This document shows positions 51,443 through 60,064 of a stretch of 64,000 bases of DNA, piece by piece. Position 1 is the first letter of the stretch; each line of letters starts with the position of its first letter. The position numbers were made by a program, and so were the translations under genes. The notes under the pieces are model-generated. The model made no database searches, was not told where the DNA came from, and saw only the letters and a list, made by a program, of their open reading frames with translations. This DNA is from DTYU01 sp040756575 (GTDB lineage Bacteria > Bacillota > Desulfotomaculia > Desulfotomaculales > Ammonificaceae), in NCBI GenBank assembly GCA_040756575.1, contig JBFLYP010000007.1:1-64000 (forward strand), read 5' to 3'.

Positions 51443-52879
51443 GTGGTGAACCGTTTTTACCGGAGCAAGCGGCTGCAGACGCTTCTGTTGAGTATGGTCG
51501 CCCTGATCGGCGCCGTCCTTTTTGTATGGGTTCTCGGCCCTGCACAGTACCGTATCGACGGCTTCACGGTGCACGTGGCCGTTCGCCCCGCCCTCTCCGG
51601 ACGGACCGTGATCCAGTTCCCGCCGCTCGGTACGCTCACGGCGAGAACACACCGCGCTCCCCTCGAATGCCGGGTGACCCTCCTCCAGGTCGAGGAAAGA
51701 ATGGTCACCGACACGCTCAAAAACCCTGATTTAAGCACGCTGTGGGACCGGTTGGAACAGGAAACAAACCGGGCGCTCGAGGCGTTTGCCATGCGGCAGT
51801 TCCTTTTGGGAATCCTTGGCGCCGTAATCCTTTCCTGGCTGACTTTTCGCCCCCCCCTCCGGAGGCTCTATCAGCCTGCGCTGGCCGGGTTGTTGCTTAT
51901 AACTGCTTGGCTGGCCCCGGCCTACTTCACGTACCGGGCGGACGCCTTCAAGCACCCCTCATACAGCGGTATAATTGAGGCGGCTCCGCGGGTACTGGCC
52001 TTCAGCAACGACCTCGTCAGCGGTTTTCATGAGTTCAAAGCTAAAGCCCCCACGATCGCGGCTAATCTCCAGGCGTTATTCAACCAGGCAGATAGCTTGA
52101 ACGCATCCGCAAATCACGAGGAAGAAATTAAGCTCCTGCTGATTTCGGACATCCACAATAATCCCGTAGGTGCCGCCCTCGCCAGGCAGCTGGCGCAGCG
52201 CTTCGATGTCGACGCCGTGCTCGACGCCGGTGACTTGACGGACCTCGGCTCGCCCCTGGAGCTGAACCTTATCGAGGATATCAAAAAGATGGAGGTGCCT
52301 TACGTTTTGGCACCGGGGAATCACGATTCGCCTGAGGTGATCAACTCCCTGTCGTTGCATCCCAAAATACGGATTCTGGACGGCAGGGTGGTCAACGTGG
52401 CCGGTCTAGCCGTTCTCGGCTCGCCGGATCCGTCCGCATACCGCCCCACCCCTACCGCAGACTCCCCGGCCCGGGAAGAAGCCGAACTTCAGGTACAAGC
52501 CGATGCGCTCGCGGAGGTTCTTGACCGGTCTGAGCGCCCCGTACACGTATTGATGGTCCATGATCCGCGGTTAGCCCGCCGCTTTGTCGGGCGCGTACCG
52601 CTGCTCGTTTGCGGACACACCCACCGGGTGACAGTCGAAGGCGATAGGTCTTCACTCCTTTTGAACCCCGGGACAACCGGGGCCGCCGGGATCCGGGGGT
52701 TGCAATCCGTACAGGAGATTCCTTACAGCGCCGTTGTCGTCCACCTTGATCCCGTCACCAAAGAACCGACAGCCGTAAACGTCATCACCTACAGGCCTAG
52801 GGAGGGCAGTTTCCGGGTCGAACACCGGACAATCATGGATCCTGCAACCCAACGTGAGCGGCTCACCTTGGCCCCGTAA
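51443..52879 (+). CDS. Membrane-anchored calcineurin-like phosphoesterase
   Basis: The 478-residue protein has an N-terminal membrane helix (about 10-32), an extracytoplasmic stretch (about 35-115), two further helices (about 117-160), and a metallophosphoesterase domain (about 220-425). Metal-binding motifs are LLISDIHNN (DxH), DAGDLTDLG (GDxxD), APGNHDSPE (GNHD) and LLVCGHTHRV (GHTH). The substrate is unknown; lipid or wall-linked phosphates are possible. It follows the deacetylase fusion by 70 bases in the same direction. Start GTG 51443 or 51446. Confidence 0.88.
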   Translation: MVNRFYRSKRLQTLLLSMVALIGAVLFVWVLGPAQYRIDGFTVHVAVRPALSGRTVIQFPPLGTLTARTHRAPLECRVTLLQVEERMVTDTLKNPDLSTLWDRLEQETNRALEAFAMRQFLLGILGAVILSWLTFRPPLRRLYQPALAGLLLITAWLAPAYFTYRADAFKHPSYSGIIEAAPRVLAFSNDLVSGFHEFKAKAPTIAANLQALFNQADSLNASANHEEEIKLLLISDIHNNPVGAALARQLAQRFDVDAVLDAGDLTDLGSPLELNLIEDIKKMEVPYVLAPGNHDSPEVINSLSLHPKIRILDGRVVNVAGLAVLGSPDPSAYRPTPTADSPAREEAELQVQADALAEVLDRSERPVHVLMVHDPRLARRFVGRVPLLVCGHTHRVTVEGDRSSLLLNPGTTGAAGIRGLQSVQEIPYSAVVVHLDPVTKEPTAVNVITYRPREGSFRVEHRTIMDPATQRERLTLAP

Positions 52880-52913
52880 ATAGCTTTTCCCTGTTCATAA
52901 GGCAAGCCCCGGC

Positions 52914-53035
52914 ATTGCCAAAGCCAAACCGGGCATTTACCATATTTACTCTGCAAGTTCCGCATTCAACCCCCCACTGCTTCCATCGGGTAAGCCAAAC
53001 CAGCGCTTACCTTACTTACACTGCAACACTCTATT
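52914..53035. repeat. Imperfect ~72-bp direct duplication
   Basis: AAGCCAAACCGGGCATTTACC and, about 72 bases on, AAGCCAAACCAGCGCTTACC begin two similar segments that each continue with TA-TTTAC-like and CTGCAA sequence. Two CTCCTATGGCA copies follow at about 53040-53090. No gene is evident. Confidence 0.5.
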
Positions 53036-53105
53036 TTTTTGCTCCTATGGCAAGGAGATCAACACAGGTACGTGACTCTCCTATGGCAGTGCTTTAAGCA
53101 CCGAC

Positions 53106-53139
53106 ACCCTGCATGAGAACCGGTGTTGGGTTTTGGATT
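53106..53139 (+). terminator. Hairpin after the phosphoesterase gene
   Basis: CCGACACC and GGTGTTGG pair over eight positions with one G-T pair around a ~13-base loop, followed by GTTTTGG. It lies 230 bases after the gene, so assignment is uncertain. Confidence 0.45.
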
Positions 53140-53213
53140 CTGACCTTGGAATTGCGAGCCGCGGCTCATTTTTTGCGGAGGGTAAAGAAAAACGTGATTT
53201 GAGGAGTGTTCAA

Positions 53214-54626
53214 TTAGTCCGTCAGTTTGTGACTGTTCCCTGCTGCTCCCTGTGCCCCGTTAATGAGGGCGTGGATCACAGCGGTTTTTTCAGATTCTTT
53301 TCTTGACTCCCCCCGCGCGGCGCTTGGTGTAAGCGCCACCGGGACCGTGCGCAGGAGAATCTTCAGGTCGAGCAGCAGTGAGTAATTCCGGATGTAATAC
53401 AGGTCATAACGGAGCTTGTCCTCCGGAGAAGTCGTGTAGCGCCCGTACACCTGCGCCATACCCGTAAGTCCGGGCTTTACCAGGTGACGGTAATGGTACG
53501 CCGGATGGGCCCTGGTGTACTCATCCACAAAAACCGGCCGCTCCGGGCGCGGCCCTACCAGGCTCATCTCCCCTATAAGCACGTTGAACAGTTGAGGAAG
53601 TTCATCAAGCCTTGTGGCCCGCAAAATCCTCCCCAGCCGCGTGATTCTGGGGTCGTTTGCCTGTGCAAGGACCGGGCCCGTATCTTTCTCCGCATTATCG
53701 ACCATTGTCCGGAACTTCAGCAAGCGGAAAAGGCGGCCGCGAAGCCCTACCCGTTCCTGAAGGTAAAAAACCGGTCCCGGCGAGGACAAACGCACCAGCA
53801 AAGCGATCAAGATCAAAAGAGGACCCGCAACTAATAAAATAACGGATGTTACCCCGATATCGACGGCGCGCTTAACAGCGGCCTGAACTATAGACATCCG
53901 TATATCCTCAACCCGGAGCACCGGAAGGTCTTCGAGCTCAATGACCTTTGCCCCGGTCAGCATAACCTCGTATAGCTCCGGCACAACATAGACATCACGC
54001 CCCGCTTCGAGGCATGCCGCCACCACAGCGGCTTTCGCTGCAGGCGGCACGCCCGGCCCGACCACAACACCGTCCGCCGCAGCCAGCTCCGTTTTGAACG
54101 CAGCATCTTGGGGATCAATCACCGCCCTTACGAAAAACAGGCGTTGCGGCAGATCCAAGAGTTTTTCCAGCAACGGACGGACCGTCTCCGCCGCCCCAAC
54201 CACAAGCAGGCCCCTCCGCCCGTGGAACCAGCGGTCCAAGTGCCAGCAAACACCCCGCCACGCCAGCACACCCCCGAACTGGGCGAATGCTCCAAGTACC
54301 AAAACACTGCGCGGAAAGGCAAAACCGCGCACCCAGAAAGCAATGGCCGCAGTGGCGAGAGAAACCCCGATAATAGCGGGTATAAGCGCCCGCATGACCG
54401 GGACAAATCCACCCAGGTTTCGCTCGTAAAGGCCCAGGCCGGCAAACAGCAAAAGAGCTACGACGCTTGCCCATGGGAGCGTACTCACCAGCGCGTCAAA
54501 GTTGGCAGCCGGTAGGGCGCCGCTGAAGCGCAGGTAGAAAACAAGCACCAGCGTGAGGTTAAGGACCACCACGTCGCCGGTACCTGTAAGCCACAGTGGC
54601 AACCGCCGCGGAAGTTTTGTATGCAT
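53214..54626 (-). CDS. Polyprenyl glycosylphosphotransferase (sugar transferase)
   Basis: The 470-residue membrane protein starts exopolysaccharide repeat synthesis by moving a sugar-1-phosphate to undecaprenyl phosphate. Four N-terminal helices (about 15-135), a CoA-binding-like middle domain, a fifth helix KRAVDIGVTSVILLVAGPLL (about 237-256) and the catalytic domain follow. The last has YLQERVGLRGRLFRLLKFRTM, TRLDELPQLFNVLIGEMSLVGPRPERP and VKPGLTGMAQVYGRY. It fits the EpsE/WbaP type. The tail is Ala/Gly-rich. It is 46 bases after the glycosyltransferase gene. ATG 54626 or TTG 54629. Confidence 0.94.
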   Translation of the reverse strand: MHTKLPRRLPLWLTGTGDVVVLNLTLVLVFYLRFSGALPAANFDALVSTLPWASVVALLLFAGLGLYERNLGGFVPVMRALIPAIIGVSLATAAIAFWVRGFAFPRSVLVLGAFAQFGGVLAWRGVCWHLDRWFHGRRGLLVVGAAETVRPLLEKLLDLPQRLFFVRAVIDPQDAAFKTELAAADGVVVGPGVPPAAKAAVVAACLEAGRDVYVVPELYEVMLTGAKVIELEDLPVLRVEDIRMSIVQAAVKRAVDIGVTSVILLVAGPLLILIALLVRLSSPGPVFYLQERVGLRGRLFRLLKFRTMVDNAEKDTGPVLAQANDPRITRLGRILRATRLDELPQLFNVLIGEMSLVGPRPERPVFVDEYTRAHPAYHYRHLVKPGLTGMAQVYGRYTTSPEDKLRYDLYYIRNYSLLLDLKILLRTVPVALTPSAARGESRKESEKTAVIHALINGAQGAAGNSHKLTD

Positions 54627-54671
54627 CAATCACCAGACCCCGGGCTGAATTCGACATTTTATAATTCGCTA

Positions 54672-55826
54672 TCAGTGCAGTTTCTCCTGCCGCTCCCGTT
54701 CTGCAAGGTAGCGCCGGTAAATTCGAGCCATCGCCCTGCGGACCTGCGCCAAATCGTACTCTTGGACCCGCCGTTTTCCTTCTTCACCGAACCTGGCTCT
54801 TAGCCCTCTGTCTTTTAGCAGTTGCAAGAGAGTCCTTGCGGTTTCAGCCACGTCCCCTAACGGTACCAGACAGCCTGTCCTCCCGTCGGTGACCAGGTCT
54901 CTGTTCCCGCGAACGTTTGTTGCTACTACCGGCTTCCCTGCGGCCATCGCTTCTAAAACAACCCGCGGCAGCCCCTCCCGCCGGGACGTTAGGACTACCA
55001 CGTCCGCCGCCGCCATCAGCCGCGGCACGTCCATACGGAAACCCAAAAACCGCACATGGTGCTTCAAACCCAGCATCTCTGCAAGCCTTTCCAATTTGAG
55101 CCGCCTTTCTCCCGTGCCGGCCAGCAGCAGTACAGCATCCGGGAACTCGCGTACCACCGTTCGCCAGGCACGGAGCACCTGTTCGTGGTTCTTAACCCGG
55201 CTGAGTTCCGCAACAACCAGCGCAACAGGCGTATTCTCCCCTAAGCCTAACTCCTGGCGGCCCCCGGATGCCTCCGTCACGGCTTTGTCGAATGAGGCGG
55301 TATCCACCCCGATGCCGGGTAGCATAAAGACCTCACCCCGCACCGGAAACGAACGCGCCCTGTCGTAATCCTCCCGGTTTATCAGGATCAAGCCGTCCGT
55401 CCAGCGTGATGCGATCCATTCCATCGGGAAGTAAAGAAGCCAGTTCCAGAGAGGCGCCCCGCTAAAAAAATGAAGGCCGTGTGCCGTATAAAGCACGGGT
55501 CGGAAGTGCAGCAAGCGCAAGGTCAGCCGGGTTATGAAAGCAGCGACGGGAGTGTGGACGTGTACCAGTGCGTAACGTCTGGCTTTAAAAAGCCGCAGGA
55601 GATAAAAGAAAGCCCGCAGGTTTCTTACGGATAAGGGCCGTCGCTGAAAAGGAACCTTGTGCAGCCGGACACCCAAAGGGGCGAACAGCGCACCTTCACC
55701 TGCCGGATTGCAGGCAACCTCCACTTCGTATCCCCACTCCTGCAGCAGCCGGATATAAGGCACATGAAACGCCAAGAGGTGCCTGGCTACTGTGGCCACG
55801 AATAACACCCTCCCGGTCTCCCGCAA
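54672..55826 (-). CDS. Family 4 glycosyltransferase
   Basis: The 384-residue GT-B enzyme has an N-terminal acceptor domain and a C-terminal donor domain with VAELSRVKNHEQVLRAW, VVLTSRREGLPRVVLEAMAAGKPVVAT and GCLVPLGD. The EGLPRVVLEAMAAGKP segment is the family-4 E-x7-E motif. It probably adds a hexose to the lipid-linked sugar made by the adjacent transferase. Start TTG 55826 behind GGGGGAGTTTAGGGT. The two genes are a small exopolysaccharide unit. Confidence 0.93.
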   Translation of the reverse strand: MRETGRVLFVATVARHLLAFHVPYIRLLQEWGYEVEVACNPAGEGALFAPLGVRLHKVPFQRRPLSVRNLRAFFYLLRLFKARRYALVHVHTPVAAFITRLTLRLLHFRPVLYTAHGLHFFSGAPLWNWLLYFPMEWIASRWTDGLILINREDYDRARSFPVRGEVFMLPGIGVDTASFDKAVTEASGGRQELGLGENTPVALVVAELSRVKNHEQVLRAWRTVVREFPDAVLLLAGTGERRLKLERLAEMLGLKHHVRFLGFRMDVPRLMAAADVVVLTSRREGLPRVVLEAMAAGKPVVATNVRGNRDLVTDGRTGCLVPLGDVAETARTLLQLLKDRGLRARFGEEGKRRVQEYDLAQVRRAMARIYRRYLAERERQEKLH

Positions 55827-55946
55827 ACCCTAAACTCCCCCATAATCATAGGGACGGTTTACCCGCCCCGTTAGTTTTTGGTAAGAAATACAGCAGTGTA
55901 TTTTGCCGCTTAAGCAGCTACACCCCTTTCAAGGGAAAACCGTCTA

Positions 55947-56187
55947 AGAGACCGCTACAAAACTTCGCCTGGCAAATGAGAGGTGCGAGGTAGGAGGTTA
56001 GAGGTGAGATTTTTTAATGGAATTCACAGAGCGCATTCCATTATGATTCCCACTTCAAACTTCTCACATCTCACATCTCACTTCTCACTTCTCACTTCTC
56101 AAATGGTCTCCAGGCTTTCTGCCAAAGCTTGCCATTTATTGATAGATAGAGCCTGCTTTCGAAAAATTAGAGTTTTACAACACCCTC
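55947..56187. repeat. MITE-like element B, copy 2
   Basis: The left end AGAGACCGCTACAAAACTTC and the right-end motif AGAGTTTTACAACACCCT are imperfect inverted repeats, as in copy 1. The internal arms are GAGGTGCGAGGTAGGAGG heptamers on the left and TCTCACATCTCAC, TTCTCAC heptamers on the right, so the heptamer sequence differs from copy 1 while the hairpin form and flanks agree. The inner right part TGGTCTCCAGGCTTTCTGCC matches copy 1. No protein is encoded. Confidence 0.8.
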
Positions 56188-56240
56188 CTGATCACTATAC
56201 CGCGGCCGCCGCGCGGGTACCTTCATTCCCCAGATTCCTT

Positions 56241-57065
56241 TTAGCCGGCTACCCATTCCAACTGTACCGGCTGGTTCAAAATCCCGGCTTCGCGACCACG
56301 TTCCAGGAGTTCTGCGACCGCACGTCTTCCTGTATCCCCAAGGTTAAGAGTCCATGCGTTAACATACATCCCGATAAAACGGTCCGCCTCCTTCCTGCTC
56401 AATCCCCGTGCGAACGAAAGCGCGTGCTCAAGGGCCTCTTCCCGGTGTTCCAGGGCCCACCTGAATGCTGCTTCGAGAAGCCTGTTTATTTCCGTAGCAC
56501 GACCGGCATGCCGCCGGTGAAGCACATTCCCCCCTAAAGGCAGCGGCAGTCCCGTCTCCCGCTTCCACCACTCACCGAGGTCTACAATCTTTTTTAGTCC
56601 TTCCCGGGCGTACGTTAACTGGCCCTCGTGGATCAGGAGCCCACCTTCAACCCTGCCCGAGCTTACCGCCTCACCAATCCGGTCAAACGATATCACTACA
56701 GTCCTGACGCCCGGCCGCCACAGCTTCAGCACTAAGTAGGCCGTGGTCAATTCACCCGGGACCGCGATCGTGGCAGGTTCCAGCCCTTCCCGGGTATCGG
56801 CCCTTACCACCACGACCGGGCCGTAGCCGTCGCCAACGCTTGCCCCGGAGGATAAAAGGAGATAGTTACGCGAGATGTAAGGATACGCATGAAAGGAGAT
56901 AGCGGAAACATCGTAAACTCCTTTTAGCGCCGCCCGGTTGAGGGTTTCGATATCCTTTAGGATGTGTTCAAAAGAATACCCGTTAGTGTCGATTTTGCCC
57001 TCAGCCAGAGCGGAAAACATGAATGCATCGTCGGCATCGGGACTGTGCGCAAGCGTTAGTATCAT
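56241..57065 (-). CDS. mqnD: 1,4-dihydroxy-6-naphthoate synthase MqnD
   Basis: MqnD converts cyclic dehypoxanthine futalosine to 1,4-dihydroxy-6-naphthoate in the futalosine route to menaquinone. The 274-residue periplasmic-binding-protein-like fold begins LTLAHSPDADDAFMFSALAEG, typical of the family, and shows DVSAISFHAYPYI, VPGELTTAYLVLKLW and GGLLIHEGQLTYAREGLKKI with the catalytic-type histidine. The menaquinone made here is the likely electron carrier feeding QmoC (inference). ATG 57065 has AAGGGGCGGTTTG upstream. Other mqn genes are not in the window. Confidence 0.9.
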   Translation of the reverse strand: MILTLAHSPDADDAFMFSALAEGKIDTNGYSFEHILKDIETLNRAALKGVYDVSAISFHAYPYISRNYLLLSSGASVGDGYGPVVVVRADTREGLEPATIAVPGELTTAYLVLKLWRPGVRTVVISFDRIGEAVSSGRVEGGLLIHEGQLTYAREGLKKIVDLGEWWKRETGLPLPLGGNVLHRRHAGRATEINRLLEAAFRWALEHREEALEHALSFARGLSRKEADRFIGMYVNAWTLNLGDTGRRAVAELLERGREAGILNQPVQLEWVAG

Positions 57066-57133
57066 CAAACCGCCCCTTTATTACCATCTATTTATTATAG
57101 TATTACAGTGCAGAAAGCCGCTTCGCTTCCGTA

Positions 57134-57883
57134 TCAGCCCAATAGTAAAACAGGAACAATTCCGGCTACGAACCTCCAGAGAAAAAGGAGCCCGAAAAGC
57201 ACCGGTTGGTGTATAAGGTAAATAAAAAGGGAGTTCCGGCCCAGCAGGGCCAGCAGTTGCAGCGGCTGTCTGCTGCTGAAATCCGTCACGCCGGCAAACC
57301 GCGCCCCACCGGGGTAAAGCAAACCCCCGGTGCCTATTCCAAGCAGCACAACACCGAACCAGGGGAAAACCGGTACGAAGTCCAACATATACAGCTCAAC
57401 GGGACGCAGACCAAGCCATCCCAGACAAGGATAATCGACTGGAACGCGGGCCAGGAAGCTCCCAAGGAGAATAAACGCCAAACCAAAAACCAAATTGCCG
57501 CGGCCGAAGCGAAGGAGTGGATAAGCACAAATGACTGAAAGCCCGATAAGATGCAATACCCCGAACAGGACCGTACCTTCTCTCAAAGCAAAGTGGGTCA
57601 CCAGCGTTATGGCAAAAGCCCAGCCCAAAATCTTGAGGCCGCGGTCGAGGTACTGCGCAAACCTTATCCGGCCGTGTACCGAATAGCTTAGCCATAACGC
57701 AACCCCGGCCGTGAAAACAAAACCGGTGAGAATAACTTGCTGGAACCAGTACCAGCCGCCTGTGGTGACGCTCTCACGGTAGTACCCGAAGTAATTGAGG
57801 TCCCACGCCAGGTGGTAAATCACCATCATTATCACAGCCGCGCCGCGAAGCGCGTCGACTTCCCCAAAGCGCTGACCTTTCAC
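57134..57883 (-). CDS. DUF1624 membrane protein (heparan acetyltransferase-like)
   Basis: The protein has about seven membrane helices and matches DUF1624, related to heparan-alpha-glucosaminide N-acetyltransferase. Signature segments are FGEVDALRGAAVIMMVIYHLAWDLNYFGYY (two pieces: DALRGAAVIMMVIYHL and WDLNYFGYY), FTAGVALWLSY and LGRNSLFIYLIHQPVLFGLLF near the end. It likely transfers an acyl group to an envelope component. I take GTG 57883 (249 residues), though it lies 15 bases from the SD AGGGGG; a longer frame opens at 57976. Confidence 0.8.
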   Translation of the reverse strand: MKGQRFGEVDALRGAAVIMMVIYHLAWDLNYFGYYRESVTTGGWYWFQQVILTGFVFTAGVALWLSYSVHGRIRFAQYLDRGLKILGWAFAITLVTHFALREGTVLFGVLHLIGLSVICAYPLLRFGRGNLVFGLAFILLGSFLARVPVDYPCLGWLGLRPVELYMLDFVPVFPWFGVVLLGIGTGGLLYPGGARFAGVTDFSSRQPLQLLALLGRNSLFIYLIHQPVLFGLLFLWRFVAGIVPVLLLG

Positions 57884-58038
57884 GATTCGAATCCGGTTTC
57901 CCCCTGTAAAAGGACCGGTTAATACCGTCCGCCAATATACCATCCGCCAGGCGCTCCAGCACTTAGCATAACCCATTTATCGGCTACCCTTCTCGGTCAA
58001 GAATTTCCCTCGAGTACCGGCCGGCAGACAGGCCGTTT

Positions 58039-59325
58039 TTACCCTTCAGCCGGTGTAGGCGTCGGCTCTGTTAACGGTTTAACCTGCCCGCCGCTCGTCT
58101 CCTGCGGTACCTCATCTGCCAACCAAATACTGACCAAACGGTTTTCTCCATCCCACTCAACCCGTGCACCGAAAGCCTCGCTGACAAAACGCAAGGGAAC
58201 CATTGTCCGGCCGCAGAAAAGCGAAGCAGGCACAGAGAGCATTGTTTCCCGTCCGTTGACGACGGCCGCTTCGCTGCCGATTTGCACCGTGACATACTTA
58301 CCGGCGCGGTTGATCGCCGCTGTTTTACTTGCACCGTCCCATGAAACCTCCGCTCCCAAGGGCTCGGCAATATTCCGGAGCGGCACCAATATGCGCCCTT
58401 TTTCTAACAGCGGCGGGACTTCGGTATTCAGTTCCTTCTCATTCAGCAGGATCCTAATGTGGTATAAATTGCTCTGATAATTGTACACCAGTTTTGAGAT
58501 GTTCCGGATAATCTGAAACGCCCGCTCCCGGCTCTCTGTATTCTTGCTGAATACCGCTATAATGTACGGGTTTTCCGGATGCTTCACATACCCCACGTCG
58601 TTGTAAGTACCGGTATTAGGCCAATTGCCGATTTTATGCGCAACTTTCACGCCCTCCGGCAGCGGCTGCGGTAAACGCTCGTTGAACACAGTATTCTCTA
58701 AATAACCTATTAACAGAGTACCGTACTCAGGGTATTGATCGGCAAAGTCCAGGAGACGAAGCATATATTTCGCCATGTCCTCGGGACAGGTTATATTCCT
58801 GTCGTCGTCAACAACCCCGCCTCCGAGGCTGCGCATGTAGTTTTTTACGTTTATCCTGCCTAAGTAAGACAGGAGAATGTTTGTAGCGACGTTATCGCTG
58901 TAAACGATAGAGTACAGCGATAGCTCGGCAATGCTGTAAGTACTCCCCACAGGCTTATACTGGAGGATGCCGGTGCCTCCCTCGTAATGCTTCTGCAGAT
59001 ATGTAAGCCTGGATAGAGGGTCGATTTTCCCGGCCGCAATTTGTTCATAAAGGTAAAGGTTCAGCGGCAGTTTGAACGTGCTGGCGGCATGAAACGGTTC
59101 CCGGTGGTTAATGCCGCATGTTTGATCCGATTTCAAGTCCATAAGATAAACGCCGTATGTTCCCTTTTCTGAGGAAAGCTCCCGGACCAACTGCGCCAGC
59201 AAGTGATTGTAGCTCGCAGTACTCATGGCAGAATCGATTGCCGACGAAGCATTCCCGACAGCACATGAAGCTAACAAATAGACTACTGCCAGTACAAAAC
59301 AGGTCCATCTCCTAATCGCAACCAC
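58039..59325 (-). CDS. Class A beta-lactamase-fold lipoprotein with stalk domain
   Basis: GTG 59325, behind AGGGGGACAAACC, gives a 428-residue precursor with a lipobox LLASC, so it is a probable lipoprotein. A beta-lactamase2-type domain (about 40-290) has the SxxK serine motif STFK, SDN and HKIG. The omega-loop Glu of true class A lactamases (ExxLN) is not seen; the region reads GGGVVDDDRNITCPED, so hydrolysis of beta-lactams is doubtful. A copper-amine-oxidase-N-like stalk domain (about 295-410) follows with LEKGRILVPLRNIAEPL and FCGRTMVPLRFVSEAF, as in the GH18 protein. It may act on wall peptides. Confidence 0.85.
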   Translation of the reverse strand: MVAIRRWTCFVLAVVYLLASCAVGNASSAIDSAMSTASYNHLLAQLVRELSSEKGTYGVYLMDLKSDQTCGINHREPFHAASTFKLPLNLYLYEQIAAGKIDPLSRLTYLQKHYEGGTGILQYKPVGSTYSIAELSLYSIVYSDNVATNILLSYLGRINVKNYMRSLGGGVVDDDRNITCPEDMAKYMLRLLDFADQYPEYGTLLIGYLENTVFNERLPQPLPEGVKVAHKIGNWPNTGTYNDVGYVKHPENPYIIAVFSKNTESRERAFQIIRNISKLVYNYQSNLYHIRILLNEKELNTEVPPLLEKGRILVPLRNIAEPLGAEVSWDGASKTAAINRAGKYVTVQIGSEAAVVNGRETMLSVPASLFCGRTMVPLRFVSEAFGARVEWDGENRLVSIWLADEVPQETSGGQVKPLTEPTPTPAEG

Positions 59326-59367
59326 GGTTTGTCCCCCTGAAACAACCACCGATTTCTTCAACTGCAC

Positions 59368-59775
59368 CTAAATCATGCCGCTTTAATTCTCATGCATTCG
59401 CTGCACAATGCGCCGAGACCTGGAGGTGCTTTCCCAAATCGTTGCAGCGAGCCGCCTCCCATAGGGGTGAGTCGAAATAGTGCGACTCTTGTTAATGATA
59501 AAAATAATGGTTAGCGCAAGAAGAGGTCTCGCTTGCCATACCTTGTTATGTAAGCCGCAAGGTATTGCCTGGCATGAAGCCGGTTATGACTGGTCAAGCA
59601 ATTGAGCACAGTCCACTTCTAATTTCTGCTTTAAACATAAAATCTCCTGCTAAAAAAAAATGTTCCCCTCTCTTACCAGCGTCATTGTTGCTCTTACTTC
59701 TGCATATTTGCCTTTATCATTTATGCTCTTTTACACTTATCTACTATAGCAATCTGAAAAGCATTGTCTTCTATA
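59368..59775. other. Intergenic region upstream of the beta-lactamase-fold gene
   Basis: No gene was recognised. A small hairpin GAGTCG-AAATAGTG-CGACTC lies at about 59468-59487. The part from about 59600 is AT-rich. Confidence 0.4.
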
Positions 59776-59801
59776 CAAACAAAAAGCCGGCGATCACCGG
59801 C
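59776..59801 (-). terminator. Terminator of the 46-codon gene
   Basis: On the minus strand GCCGG-TGATCG-CCGGC is followed by TTTTTGTTTG, a strong intrinsic terminator 28 bases after the stop codon of the gene at 59829. Confidence 0.85.
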
Positions 59802-59828
59802 AATTCTCCTAACTTTGGTCTTAACCTT

Positions 59829-59969
59829 TCAGATTTCAAACTCCACTACAATGGGGTTCTTCTCTTCGTCCAACTCGTCCGGAATTTCCCCGGCGGGTAG
59901 CAACCTGTACTCCACCTCTTCTCCTTCTATCCAGGTGACAAGGTACATATCCCGCGTTGCCCCCTTCAT
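59829..59969 (-). CDS. Small acidic protein, unknown, with its own promoter and terminator
   Basis: ATG 59969 opens 46 codons ending at TGA 59829. A second ATG at 59948 (39 residues) is preceded by GGGGG and may be the real start. The product is acidic and compact, reading MYLVTWIEGEEVEYRLLPAG and then EIPDELDEEKNPIVVEFEI. A consensus-like promoter (60034-60006), a palindrome in the leader and a strong terminator bracket the frame, so I think the gene is real. I know no family. A regulatory or partner protein is possible, but nothing shows it. Confidence 0.65.
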   Translation of the reverse strand: MKGATRDMYLVTWIEGEEVEYRLLPAGEIPDELDEEKNPIVVEFEI

Positions 59970-59984
59970 AATTACGTTGTATTT

Positions 59985-59994
59985 TGTATACAAG
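59985..59994. promoter_or_regulatory. Palindrome in the leader of the small gene
   Basis: TTGTATACAA is a perfect ten-base palindrome just after the predicted start of transcription. It fits the GntR-type half-site pattern GTA-TAC, so a repressor site is possible. Confidence 0.4.
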
Positions 59995-60005
59995 ATTCTA
60001 CGAAA

Positions 60006-60034
60006 ATTGTACTATGTTTATGACAGCTTTTCAA
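60006..60034 (-). promoter_or_regulatory. Sigma-A promoter of the small gene
   Basis: On the minus strand TTGAAA (60034-60029), 17 bases, then TACAAT (60011-60006) forms a near-consensus promoter about 37 bases before ATG 59969. Confidence 0.75.
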
Positions 60035-60064
60035 CAGTTACAGTGAAAAACTTTATAAATAGCC

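Noticed and set aside
57880..57960. tRNA-like GATTCGAATC near 57.89 kb
   Set aside because: The flanking bases do not form a T-arm or acceptor stem; it is coding or leader sequence of the DUF1624 gene.
59565..59900. 111-codon plus-strand frame near 59.6 kb
   Set aside because: Low-complexity Leu-rich translation of an AT-rich gap, and it runs through the minus-strand terminator and small gene.
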